Source of the DNA: Aureispira sp.
Lineage (GTDB): Bacteria > Bacteroidota > Bacteroidia > Chitinophagales > Saprospiraceae
Length of the DNA: 64,000 nucleotides
NCBI GenBank assembly: GCA_024222455.1
Contig: JAAEPD010000225.1
Coordinates: forward strand, 1-64,000
Direction: 5' to 3'
Part shown: one piece after another, positions 51,638 to 60,095 of the stretch
Layout of the letters: the number at the start of each line of letters is the position of its first letter
Numbering within the stretch: the first letter of the stretch is position 1
Translations under genes and position numbers: made by a program
The notes under the pieces: model-generated
What the model was told of the DNA's origin: nothing
Database searches by the model: none
What the model saw: the letters and a program-made list of their open reading frames with translations, nothing else

Positions 51638-52585
51638 ATGAATATAATATCGAATGCATTAAAAGGTGCTGCAATGGGTATAGCCGAAATTATACCGGGA
51701 GTATCAGGTGGAACGATTGCCTTTATCACAGGTATTTACGAACGCTTACTCAACTGTATCAAAGCATTCAATTTTAGCTTGATCAAAACCTTCAAAGAAT
51801 CTGGTGTAAAAGGAGTATGGGAAGCTATAGATGGTATGTTCCTACTTACCTTGATTATGGGTATGGGTTTTGGTGTTATTGTTGGTGTTTTTGGTGTTAC
51901 TCACCTGCTAGAAAATTACCCAGAACCCCTTTGGGCTTTCTTTTTTGGTTTGATCATCGCTTCTGCAGTATATATTGGCAAACAAATACCTAGTTGGCGA
52001 GCATCTGAGTTTGTACTTATAGCGATAGGAGTTATAGTTGCTTATGGCATAACCATATTACCTGTAGGAGAAGGTTCTAAATCCTTGCTCTATGTATTTT
52101 TGGCAGGTACGATTGCTATTTCTGCCTTGATTTTACCTGGAATTTCGGGTAGTTTCATGCTCTTGCTAATGGGAATGTACACCTATATAATCCCTTCTAT
52201 AAAACTGGCTCTAAAAGAACAAGATCCAGAAGCTTTAATGGTTTTAATAGTATTTGCAGGAGGTTGTTTAGTTGGTTTGTTAACCTTTGCTAGAGTCCTT
52301 TCTTGGACATTCAAGAACTATCATTCTCCTACCCTAGCATTGCTTACAGGATTTATGATTGGCTCTCTTAATAAGATTTGGCCTTGGCGCATACCTTTGG
52401 AACAAATACAAGCAGCTGATGGTGAGCTAAAAACAGTAACAGAATCTAACTTAATGCCTAATGCTTATGATGCCATTGCAGGCAATGAGTCGCATCTTGT
52501 ACTTTGTATAGTCACTGCTATTATAGGATTTGCTGTTGTGTTCTTATTAGAACGTCTAGACAATTCTCAACCAGAAGAAGCATAA
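51638..52585 (+). CDS. DUF368 membrane protein, probable polyprenyl-phosphate translocase
   Basis: 315 aa with about eight to ten hydrophobic segments. The family signature is at the N-terminus (MGIAEIIPGVSGGTIAFITGIYERLL) and is echoed in the middle (ALILPGISGSFMLLLMGMY). DUF368 proteins have recently been shown in other bacteria to recycle undecaprenyl phosphate across the inner membrane (PopT). The same function is likely here. It is followed after 4 bp by aroE and lies near the amidase. The start is 20 bp after repeat element B. Confidence 0.88.
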   Translation: MNIISNALKGAAMGIAEIIPGVSGGTIAFITGIYERLLNCIKAFNFSLIKTFKESGVKGVWEAIDGMFLLTLIMGMGFGVIVGVFGVTHLLENYPEPLWAFFFGLIIASAVYIGKQIPSWRASEFVLIAIGVIVAYGITILPVGEGSKSLLYVFLAGTIAISALILPGISGSFMLLLMGMYTYIIPSIKLALKEQDPEALMVLIVFAGGCLVGLLTFARVLSWTFKNYHSPTLALLTGFMIGSLNKIWPWRIPLEQIQAADGELKTVTESNLMPNAYDAIAGNESHLVLCIVTAIIGFAVVFLLERLDNSQPEEA

Positions 52586-52589
52586 ATAG

Positions 52590-53333
52590 GTGAGAACATT
52601 TGGATTAATTGGCAGAAAACTAAGTCACTCTTTTTCGCCTAAGTATTTTGCTCAAAAATTTAATAAGGAGGGTATTCTAAATACAGAATACTTAGCCTTT
52701 CCATTGACAACGATAGAAGAATTTCCTGTTTTGTTTCAAAAGCAGGAAAACCTAGTTGGCCTAAATGTAACCATTCCCTATAAAACAACAGTCATCCCTT
52801 TTTTGGATAAAGTAGATTGCGCTGCTAGTGAAATAGGAGCTGTCAATACTATACGTTTGCACAATGGAGAGTTGCATGGTTTCAATACAGATGTTTATGG
52901 TTTTGAACAATCCTTGCAACCTTTACTAAAACCCTATCATCAAAAAGCATTGGTTTTGGGAACAGGAGGCGCAGCCAAAGCAGTTTGTTATGTGCTTCAA
53001 CAATTAAACATTCCATTTAAACTCGTTTCTCGCAATCCTCATGCATCGCAATTGAGCTACCAAATAATCAGTCCACAACTCTTAGAAGAGTATTTGTTGG
53101 TTATCAATACAACCCCTTTGGGTATGTACCCAAACATAAATGAAGCCCCCTCACTTCCTTACCTTTCTGTTGGAAATAAGCACTTGTTTTATGATCTAGT
53201 CTACAATCCCCAAAAGACCTTATTTCTGCAAAGAGCCGAAGCGCAAGGCGCTACTATCAAAAACGGTCTAGAAATGCTGCATTTACAAGCTGAAAAAGCT
53301 TGGCAAATATGGAATAATCCGAATTATTCATAG
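52590..53333 (+). CDS. aroE: Shikimate dehydrogenase
   Basis: 247 aa. It reduces 3-dehydroshikimate with NADPH in aromatic amino-acid synthesis. The start is a GTG at 52590, directly giving MRTFGLIGRKLSHSFSP, the standard opening with the shikimate-binding serines. Catalytic Lys is in NVTIPYKT and Asp in NTDVYGF; LVLGTGGAAKAV is the dinucleotide-binding loop. It is 4 bp after the DUF368 gene, so translation may be coupled. It is slightly shorter than the E. coli enzyme (272 aa). Confidence 0.93.
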   Translation: MRTFGLIGRKLSHSFSPKYFAQKFNKEGILNTEYLAFPLTTIEEFPVLFQKQENLVGLNVTIPYKTTVIPFLDKVDCAASEIGAVNTIRLHNGELHGFNTDVYGFEQSLQPLLKPYHQKALVLGTGGAAKAVCYVLQQLNIPFKLVSRNPHASQLSYQIISPQLLEEYLLVINTTPLGMYPNINEAPSLPYLSVGNKHLFYDLVYNPQKTLFLQRAEAQGATIKNGLEMLHLQAEKAWQIWNNPNYS

Positions 53334-53398
53334 TACATTTGAAGATATAGATATAGAACATGTTTACAGCGATTTTGTCAACCTATTAATTTAGAATT

Positions 53399-54577
53399 AT
53401 GGCTAATTCTCCTCTAGACTTCACGAACACAGCTACCTCATTTGAACGCAAGTCCAACAAAGACCTAAAAGACATGGCTTGGCTGTTCAACCTAATGAAC
53501 AAGCAATGGCTAGTTGATATAGGTAGTGCTCTCACTCTAGTTGCGCTAAAAATCCGCCTACCAATTCGAGGGATTATCAAAAAAACCATATTCAAACAAT
53601 TTTGTGGAGGTTCTACCTTTGAAGAATGCACAAAAACAATTGAAGAATTAGGTAAATATGATGTTGCCACTATATTAGATTATGGCGCAGAGGGTAAATC
53701 TACAGAGAAAGCTTTTGACAAAACAGTACAAGAATCTATGCGTTCTGTACGTTTTGCAGCTAAAAATAAAACAGTGCCTGTAGTATCTTGCAAAGTAACA
53801 GGGTTAGCTAGATTTGAACTACTCGAAAAAGTAACAGCTAAAAAAGAACTTTCTGATAAAGAAAAAGAAGAATATCAGCGTGTTATAGATCGTCTTGATA
53901 AAATTAGTAAAGAAGCTCATGATCTCAAAGTTGCCTTGTTTATAGATGCTGAAGAAAGTTGGATTCAAGTTGCTATAGATGAGCTTACAGATCTGATGAT
54001 GTTGCGCTACAATCAAGAACATATAGCTATCTACAACACTTTTCAACTATATCGTCATGACCGATTAGCCTTTTTGAAAGCTTCTTTTGAGAAAGCTCAA
54101 AAAGGAAACTACATCCTAGGTGCTAAATTAGTACGAGGTGCTTATATGGAAAAAGAGCGTGAACGAGCAGAAAAAAAAGGATATCCATCTCCTATCCAAC
54201 CGAACAAAGAAGCTTGTGACAACGACTACAATGCTGCTGTTAAGTTTTGTATCGATAATTATGAACAAATTGCTTCCTGCCTAGCTTCACACAATGAATA
54301 CAGCACTAGATATCAAGCAGAGCTAATGGAAGAAAAAAATATTCCAAAGAATCATCCACACACCAACTTTTGCCAATTGTATGGTATGAGCGACAATCTG
54401 ACTTTCAATTTAGCTAAAGAAGGCTATAATGTAGCTAAGTATGTTCCTTATGGTCCTGTTCAGGATGTCATACCTTATCTTATTCGTAGAGCAAAAGAGA
54501 ACTCTGCGGTAGGTGGGGAAGTAAGTAGAGAATTAGGAATGATCCGATCTGAATTGAAGCGTCGCAAAAATGCATAA
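53399..54577 (+). CDS. Proline dehydrogenase
   Basis: 392 aa. An FAD-dependent enzyme that oxidises proline to pyrroline-5-carboxylate. It is a monofunctional PRODH with the TIM-barrel markers LDYGAEG, FIDAEESWIQ, GAKLVRGAYMEKER and the C-terminal proline-binding YLIRRAKENSAVGG. The N-terminal helical part (1-85) is typical of Bacteroidota PRODH. The partner P5C dehydrogenase is not in this window. Monocistronic with a strong terminator. Confidence 0.93.
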   Translation: MANSPLDFTNTATSFERKSNKDLKDMAWLFNLMNKQWLVDIGSALTLVALKIRLPIRGIIKKTIFKQFCGGSTFEECTKTIEELGKYDVATILDYGAEGKSTEKAFDKTVQESMRSVRFAAKNKTVPVVSCKVTGLARFELLEKVTAKKELSDKEKEEYQRVIDRLDKISKEAHDLKVALFIDAEESWIQVAIDELTDLMMLRYNQEHIAIYNTFQLYRHDRLAFLKASFEKAQKGNYILGAKLVRGAYMEKERERAEKKGYPSPIQPNKEACDNDYNAAVKFCIDNYEQIASCLASHNEYSTRYQAELMEEKNIPKNHPHTNFCQLYGMSDNLTFNLAKEGYNVAKYVPYGPVQDVIPYLIRRAKENSAVGGEVSRELGMIRSELKRRKNA

Positions 54578-54619
54578 AAAAAAGGTTAGTAACTATTATT
54601 TGAGTTACTAACCTTTTTT
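54578..54619. terminator. Bidirectional terminator after the PRODH gene
   Basis: Positions 54578-54594 pair perfectly with 54603-54619 (17 bp). It serves both the PRODH gene and the converging outer-membrane protein gene. Confidence 0.92.
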
Positions 54620-54638
54620 CTTCTAATTCTAGTTCTTA

Positions 54639-55559
54639 CTAGAAACCATATTTTACACCTAGATTCAAGCCAAAAGCACTATAGTTACTATTTTGTGCTG
54701 GAATATCTAAAGGTTTAGAATCATCATATCCATTAGGGTTAGGTAAAATCTTATAAGAAATTCCTTCACCAGCAGCAGCAGTAGAATTCATATTAGAGTT
54801 ATCAGTAGACAACTCGTCTACAAATCTAAATTCACTCAAACCTACTGGTCTTCCTTCCAAATTATCTTGCTTAACAGAACCATCTTCGTTAAAAAATTGC
54901 TCTTGCGTAATAGCTCCCTTAGCAGCTTTTACTCTGAGTCCTGTGTACATCATCTCTAGATACACACCAAATTTCTCTGTAATATTATATTGCAAACCAA
55001 CAGCAGACTCAAACCCAACAGAAAAAGCCCCATCAATTTCTACTACTTTTTTATAATTAATATAGGTAGGATCTGTATGTTGAATTTCTTGTTCCGTTTC
55101 CAAATATTGTTTGCCCACAAAAGGTAAAACCACTCCAAATTTAGCATAAGGTGCAAATTTTGTCCCCGCTGGAGCCTTTACAATCAATGAAGGGCTCATT
55201 CTAGCTTGTATTGTTCTACCCGTTGTCTTACGAGTATAAATACCATCTTGTGAAGTACTTCCAAAATCTTGTTTCATTCCATGTAGGTAATAAAACTCTA
55301 GGTCTATTCCAAAATATTCTGTAATCATATATCCTCCTCCTAAACGAAAAGTAGGACCACTCCCAAAACTACCAGAAATAGTAGTTTGTTTTATTCGATC
55401 TCCACTAGAAGGGTCTCGTTCTACATTTTGGTAAACAAAAATTTCGGGAGTTGCAGAAATGCCAAAACCAGCACCACCTCTAATATAAAACTTTTGTGCC
55501 TCTGTAGTAGTTGTCAAACCTAGGCAAATGAAGAACAATAATATCATTTGTTTTTTCAT
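54639..55559 (-). CDS. Outer-membrane beta-barrel protein
   Basis: 306 aa. A signal peptide (1-21) is followed by alternating beta-strands of an OmpA/porin-like barrel: GGGYMITEYFGIDLEFYYL, FAPYAKFGVVLPF, AVGLQYNITEKFGVYLEMMY and the closing FGLNLGVKYGF, which ends in the C-terminal Phe needed for barrel insertion. Periplasmic or extracellular loops are long and polar. A specific transport role cannot be assigned. Monocistronic. Confidence 0.82.
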   Translation of the reverse strand: MKKQMILLFFICLGLTTTTEAQKFYIRGGAGFGISATPEIFVYQNVERDPSSGDRIKQTTISGSFGSGPTFRLGGGYMITEYFGIDLEFYYLHGMKQDFGSTSQDGIYTRKTTGRTIQARMSPSLIVKAPAGTKFAPYAKFGVVLPFVGKQYLETEQEIQHTDPTYINYKKVVEIDGAFSVGFESAVGLQYNITEKFGVYLEMMYTGLRVKAAKGAITQEQFFNEDGSVKQDNLEGRPVGLSEFRFVDELSTDNSNMNSTAAAGEGISYKILPNPNGYDDSKPLDIPAQNSNYSAFGLNLGVKYGF

Positions 55560-55634
55560 AGTAGTTTGTTTTTTTTAGTAAGTAAAAATAGGTCCTAAAT
55601 GTACAAAAAGAATTAAACTAGTCTGTTAAACGAT

Positions 55635-55668
55635 AAAAAAAGCCTCGAAAAATTTCGAGGCTTTTTTT
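55635..55668. terminator. Terminator of the THX gene
   Basis: GCCTCGAAA/TTTCGAGGC flanked by A7 and T7 (55635-55650 with 55653-55668). On the minus strand it ends the THX gene. Confidence 0.88.
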
Positions 55669-55686
55669 ATCTGTTAGAGGTATAAA

Positions 55687-55806
55687 TTATGCCTCTTTTT
55701 TCTTGTTTTTAGCGATTTTGCGCATCTCTTTAGCATTTTTACGAGCTTTTCCGTAAGAGCTAGAATTGATTTTACCACGCTTAGATCTTTTATCACCTTT
55801 TCCCAT
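55687..55806 (-). CDS. 30S ribosomal protein THX
   Basis: 39 aa, from ATG at 55804-55806 to TAA at 55687-55689. It starts MGKGDKRSKRGKINSSSYGK, which matches the THX family (MGKGDxxTKRGKIxxGSYGxxR), a small very basic protein bound in the head of the 30S subunit. The C-terminal tail is lysine-rich and longer than in Thermus. A terminator follows at 55635-55668. A possible -7 box TATCTTTA lies on the minus strand at 55848-55855, next to repeat element C. Confidence 0.88.
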   Translation of the reverse strand: MGKGDKRSKRGKINSSSYGKARKNAKEMRKIAKNKKKEA

Positions 55807-55858
55807 GATCGATTAGAATATTTGTTTTTGTATAAAATTTTCAGACCATAAAGATAAT

Positions 55859-56003
55859 AATAGTTCGCTATTTTTTACATTTTTCACAAAAATCTAAAAA
55901 AACAGCACTTCTTAGTTCTTGATATTCAAAACTTTAGGATCATGCCTCTTATAAAAAACAAGTATTGATTATCAATCACTTGCGAAAGTCTAGCAACCTA
56001 TAG
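55859..56003 (+). repeat. 145-bp non-coding element, copy C
   Basis: It starts AATAGTTCGCTATTTTTT and ends AGCAACCTATAG. The conserved inner block CTTAGTTCTTGATATTCA lies at 55911-55928 and TTGATTATCA at 55965-55974. AAAGATAAT flanks it on both sides (55850-55858 and 56004-56012) and could be a 9-bp target duplication, although the DNA is AT-rich. It lies between the divergent THX gene and the gene at 56096. Confidence 0.75.
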
Positions 56004-56095
56004 AAAGATAATAAAAATCAATTTATATCCTATGTTAAAGTACTTACAAGCTGAATAATTGTATTTTACCTACTAAACTAACGATCAATATTGCT

Positions 56096-56911
56096 ATGGA
56101 AGGACTTATTGTTATTGGTGTTATACTTGGTATTTGGCTGTACACTTTCTTGCTTGTCCTCTTTATTTATAAATACTACAACAAGCAAGCAGCCAAGACT
56201 CAAGACAAAATTTCGGATGCCGAAATTTTACAATTAGTCTATAGAGCAAACCATTTTTTGACTGCAGACCAGTTGGCAAGTGTATCTCCTCTTACCAAAA
56301 AAGAATCTAAAACAAGACTCACACAGCTCTCTATGCAAAAAGCATTGCGCAGATTGCATGGCAATACAGGATTTAATGTTTATCAACTACAACAAGATGT
56401 TCCCCTGTCTCCACCTCAAGAAGTAGATTTGGAGAAACTGAGCGAACAAGAAATTGTCAGTATTATACTAGATCAAGTGCAAGATTACCAAGTTACACCA
56501 GCTCAATTATCTGTAATCTTTGGGTTAGATATTAAATCAGCCAGAAAGCTGCTTAAACGCCTTAGAACACATGGCTTAGTTACAATCAACTATACCAAAG
56601 GGTTTCAGCGTATTTATGTCATTAAACAACCTCTAAATGCCAACCCTCCTAAACTAAAAAATTTGATAGCAGCTCCTATCCTAAAGGATCTAGAACGAAT
56701 AAAAATACCAGACGCAGATGTATTAGACATTGCCATCCAAAACAAAGGGCGCATAACACCTTCGGTACTCTGTGTAGCCAAACGTATTCCCTTAGAAGAG
56801 GCTAAAATAAAACTAGACAAACTTTATGAGCAAGGTGCATTTCACATAGATGTAGATGAAAAAGAAGGCACTATAGCATACTTATTGCGGGATAGTAAGT
56901 TATACAAATAA
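56096..56911 (+). CDS. Membrane-anchored protein with three winged-helix units
   Basis: 271 aa. One N-terminal membrane helix (about 3-25) and then three similar helical modules of about 55-60 residues, each ending in a beta-hairpin: ILQLVYRANHFLTADQLAS to YQL; IVSIILDQVQDYQVTPAQLS to YVI; VLDIAIQNKGRITPSVLCV to YLL. This reads as three winged helix-turn-helix domains in tandem, tethered to the inner membrane. A membrane-bound DNA-binding or scaffold role is possible. I know no family with this name. The next gene is 16 bp on. Confidence 0.62.
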   Translation: MEGLIVIGVILGIWLYTFLLVLFIYKYYNKQAAKTQDKISDAEILQLVYRANHFLTADQLASVSPLTKKESKTRLTQLSMQKALRRLHGNTGFNVYQLQQDVPLSPPQEVDLEKLSEQEIVSIILDQVQDYQVTPAQLSVIFGLDIKSARKLLKRLRTHGLVTINYTKGFQRIYVIKQPLNANPPKLKNLIAAPILKDLERIKIPDADVLDIAIQNKGRITPSVLCVAKRIPLEEAKIKLDKLYEQGAFHIDVDEKEGTIAYLLRDSKLYK

Positions 56912-56927
56912 GAAACTATCCATACGA

Positions 56928-58526
56928 ATGTTGATAAGAAAAATACAACCATTTTTTATTATTTTAATTCTATTAACGCTCCATGCTGCAATAGTCGCTC
57001 AAGAATGCTCCAATTTTGAGCAAATAGGTAATCTAGGGGGAGAGGAAGGTCTGCATATCCAAACGACTAGCAAGTATAGACTTCTAGGAGGTTCTTTTCA
57101 GCAAGTGGCTAATATTCACAACAATACGCTCAATAGTAAGGGCGATAGTGATGGATGGTTAAGCCTCCAAGATGACCAACAAAATACATTTTGGGCTGCC
57201 CAAATAGCAAGCCCTAAAGCCATAGAGTTTGTAGATTTGAAGTTAGACAGTATCCAAAATAAAATATATGCCTTAGGTTCTTTTTCGGATAGTTTATGGA
57301 TAGGAAACCAATCCTTTTATAGTGCCTCTAATAGTATATTTGTAATCCAGTATTCCATACAAGGAAAAGTCTTGTGGGTTAAGATCTTTGGAGCATCTCA
57401 TTTTGCAAAGCCTTCGGAATTATTGATCAGCAATTCTAATATTTATCTAACAGGAAGCTATCAAGACAGCTTAGAAATAGATACTGTTTCTCTTTATAAT
57501 ACAGGTTCTAAAAACGCCTTCATCCTAAAATTTGATACTACAGGGCAAGCACTTTGGGGCTACAGTTTTGATCAAACTCGTTTTGCAGAAGGCATATCCC
57601 TCACCAACAGTCAACAAGGAGATATCTACTGGGTTGGCAATTTCAGGGGACAGCTAATTGCAGGACAAAATAGTTTTGAGGCCAATGTTGTCTACCCTAA
57701 TATATTCCTATCTAAGCTTAGCCCAAACGGACAACTACGTTGGACTAAATCCTTTGGGGGTGTTTATAGCAACGAAGTAGGTGCTATTAGATATTATAAC
57801 AATCAACTTTTCTTGGCAGGGCAATTCATGGGAGTACTCCAATTGGGGCAGTCTAAATTAGCCACAGCCTATCGATACTATGATATATTCCTAAGTCAAT
57901 TAGATACTTCTGCTAATCCAGTATGGGCAACACAAAGCAACAGCCACAAAGCACACTGTTGGTTCAAAGGATTGGATATAAATCAACAAAAAATCGGTTT
58001 GGTAGGTGGTTTTGAAGATTATCTAAGAATCGAAGACCAACAAATAGTCAGTAAAAACAAAATCGATGGTTTTTATGGACAATTCACTACAAACGGTAAT
58101 TTGACTTACTTGCAAGGGATTGGCAGCAATGGCAATGATCTTGCTCATTCTTTGAGTATTTCAAGCAAAAAACCGCTTATCATAGGCACATTTCAAGACA
58201 GTCTAAGTTGTATACAAAACTATATAGCAAAAGGATACTCAGATGCTTTTCTTTTGGAGAGTTCTAATTCATCAAATGTTTCAGTTATCACAACTCAAGC
58301 TAAGCTAATAGATGCAACACTCTTTCCTAGCCCTAGCCAAGACAGTGTTTTCATACAAATAGCCAACAGCAATCAATTGCATTGGCAGCTTTATAACACT
58401 AATGGCCAATTAGTTTTGGAGGGACACAACCTCCACTTCTCCCTCAAAAATCTTACAACAGGATTTTATAGTTTACTCTTGAATAATGAAGAAGGTTTTG
58501 CTGTTTTAAAAGTAGTTAAAAATTAA
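56928..58526 (+). CDS. T9SS-exported beta-propeller-like protein
   Basis: 532 aa. A signal peptide (about 1-24) is followed by repeats of about 50-60 residues like NIFLSKLSPNGQLRWTKSFGG, AFILKFDTTGQALWGYSF and DIFLSQLDTSANPVWATQS, a SBBP-type propeller. The end is a T9SS type A sorting domain (DATLFPSPSQDSVFIQI, NTNGQLVLEG, TTGFYSLLL, VLKVVKN). It should be secreted through the type IX system. The role is unknown. It starts 16 bp after the preceding gene. Confidence 0.82.
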   Translation: MLIRKIQPFFIILILLTLHAAIVAQECSNFEQIGNLGGEEGLHIQTTSKYRLLGGSFQQVANIHNNTLNSKGDSDGWLSLQDDQQNTFWAAQIASPKAIEFVDLKLDSIQNKIYALGSFSDSLWIGNQSFYSASNSIFVIQYSIQGKVLWVKIFGASHFAKPSELLISNSNIYLTGSYQDSLEIDTVSLYNTGSKNAFILKFDTTGQALWGYSFDQTRFAEGISLTNSQQGDIYWVGNFRGQLIAGQNSFEANVVYPNIFLSKLSPNGQLRWTKSFGGVYSNEVGAIRYYNNQLFLAGQFMGVLQLGQSKLATAYRYYDIFLSQLDTSANPVWATQSNSHKAHCWFKGLDINQQKIGLVGGFEDYLRIEDQQIVSKNKIDGFYGQFTTNGNLTYLQGIGSNGNDLAHSLSISSKKPLIIGTFQDSLSCIQNYIAKGYSDAFLLESSNSSNVSVITTQAKLIDATLFPSPSQDSVFIQIANSNQLHWQLYNTNGQLVLEGHNLHFSLKNLTTGFYSLLLNNEEGFAVLKVVKN

Positions 58527-58637
58527 GCATTTAACTTTAACTAAAAATAGTTTTAAAAGCTGCTCACATTCAACAGTTTTGGCACTGGAATTGTTCTAAG
58601 AGAAGTTATACCCTCGTACCAAAAATCACCAAACCAA

Positions 58638-59579
58638 ATGACATCAAAAATCTATGTTGCGCTGGCAACATTATCTATGTATTTGTTTCCTCTAGGGGAA
58701 CAAATTTCTTTCCCTACCCCTGAATTAAAAATTTTTAAAGAAGAAGCTAAAACCTATTGGGTTATTCCAGAAAAATATCTGGACGATATGCCTTTAGGAA
58801 TCAGCATTATCCCTTATCCGCAAGCTAAAATGATGGCGGATGGTCTAGTTTGGGGCCCACACACTCACCCTATTCAGCAACGTGTTGATCAACTTAGAAT
58901 AGAGTCTCCAATGCTGGATCAGATGCTTTGCCATTTAGAACATTCAGAATATCCCTTTTTGGTGGTTTGCAAAAACCTAGAAAAGGCTATTGGCCAATAT
59001 CTTCCGAACAGAGGAGAACTTCAGTTTGCTTTAAACCAAATGGATGGCTACTTTTTTGATGCAGCTATCATTGAAGAGTTTGTGCATGCTTATCAAGGCT
59101 TGTATTATAATTACACACATGGCAGCTATCGCTCTAATAGGCATAAAGTTGCCTTAAAAAAAGGAAACGACTACTCTACAGATCTAAAAAAAGGGATGCA
59201 GCACTGGAAAAAATATGGAGAGTACAATGCTTTCATTGAGAGCGAAGCTAAACTTATTACCTATATTATTCAAAATCAAAGCAATTCTATATCTTTACAG
59301 GATATTGTAGATACAGATGACTACAATACAGGTGGTGAAGGGCGCAACTTGATTCAACAATACTTAGTAAAACAAAATGATAAACATAGTTGCCGTCGAT
59401 TAACTAAACTAGGGGTTTTAGACAACAATCATATTGATCTAAAAACGTTTATGCGTTATCAAACCAAATTTATCAAACACTGGAGCAAAAAAGCTCCTAA
59501 ATCTCAATATACCAAAGGGCAATTGAAACATGCGCCAGATGCCTTAAATAGTATATCTAAAGAGATATCAGATTCCTAA
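58638..59579 (+). CDS. Secreted zincin-like protein with altered HExxH
   Basis: 313 aa. A signal-like N-terminus (1-21) and no lipobox. The segment IIEEFVHAYQ (E146-E147-x-x-H150-A-x-Q153) followed by FIESEAKLITYI (Glu201/Glu203) is laid out like HExxHAxQ...ExxA gluzincin-type peptidases, but the first His is Glu. If it is of that fold, zinc binding would be changed or lost. The family was not recognised. Secretion and position between a T9SS protein and another small secreted protein suggest an envelope or extracellular role. Confidence 0.55.
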   Translation: MTSKIYVALATLSMYLFPLGEQISFPTPELKIFKEEAKTYWVIPEKYLDDMPLGISIIPYPQAKMMADGLVWGPHTHPIQQRVDQLRIESPMLDQMLCHLEHSEYPFLVVCKNLEKAIGQYLPNRGELQFALNQMDGYFFDAAIIEEFVHAYQGLYYNYTHGSYRSNRHKVALKKGNDYSTDLKKGMQHWKKYGEYNAFIESEAKLITYIIQNQSNSISLQDIVDTDDYNTGGEGRNLIQQYLVKQNDKHSCRRLTKLGVLDNNHIDLKTFMRYQTKFIKHWSKKAPKSQYTKGQLKHAPDALNSISKEISDS

Positions 59580-59633
59580 AATATTCTATCACTAAGAGAG
59601 TATTAGATTCTGTATTACGTTAAGACAACTTCC

Positions 59634-60083
59634 ATGAATGTATTAAAAATATGGTGCATCCTCCTTGGCTTACTTTGCCATAAAAAATGGGGAAAAGCAC
59701 AAAGCGATTTTGTAGCCTATCACAAAGACTCTATGCATTGTAAACAAACTGGTTTTAATAAAAAACCTCTAGAAGTTTGTTTTAAGGGTATTAACCAACT
59801 GTTGGATAAAGAATGTGAGAATGAATTAAAAGGTTTTAATGGTCAATTGGAGTGCAAACTATACATATCGCTCAGACAAGAAAAAATCTTGATGACTCGC
59901 ATCAAAGTTCATGACAAACAAGCATTAACGCTCAAACAAAGAATTACGATAAAAAAAGCCTTAAAAAAGGTAGACTTCACACTCTATGGTAAAGACAATA
60001 ATCAACGAATAGCAAGAGTAAACCTCCCTTACCTAACTAGTTGGGTGTATGATATAGAAAATGGCAAATTTAAGAGCCTATAA
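59634..60083 (+). CDS. Small secreted protein of unknown function
   Basis: 149 aa with a signal-like N-terminus (MNVLKIWCILLGLLCHKKWGKAQ). The mature part has five cysteines among charged residues (HCKQTG, EVCFKG, KECENEL, LECKLYI), which suggests disulfides in the periplasm or outside. The middle (LYISLRQEKILMTRIKV) reads as a small alpha/beta fold. No family was recognised. It follows the zincin-like gene by 54 bp and probably shares its transcript; a hairpin follows at 60096. Confidence 0.5.
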   Translation: MNVLKIWCILLGLLCHKKWGKAQSDFVAYHKDSMHCKQTGFNKKPLEVCFKGINQLLDKECENELKGFNGQLECKLYISLRQEKILMTRIKVHDKQALTLKQRITIKKALKKVDFTLYGKDNNQRIARVNLPYLTSWVYDIENGKFKSL

Positions 60084-60095
60084 GCTCTAATTTAG

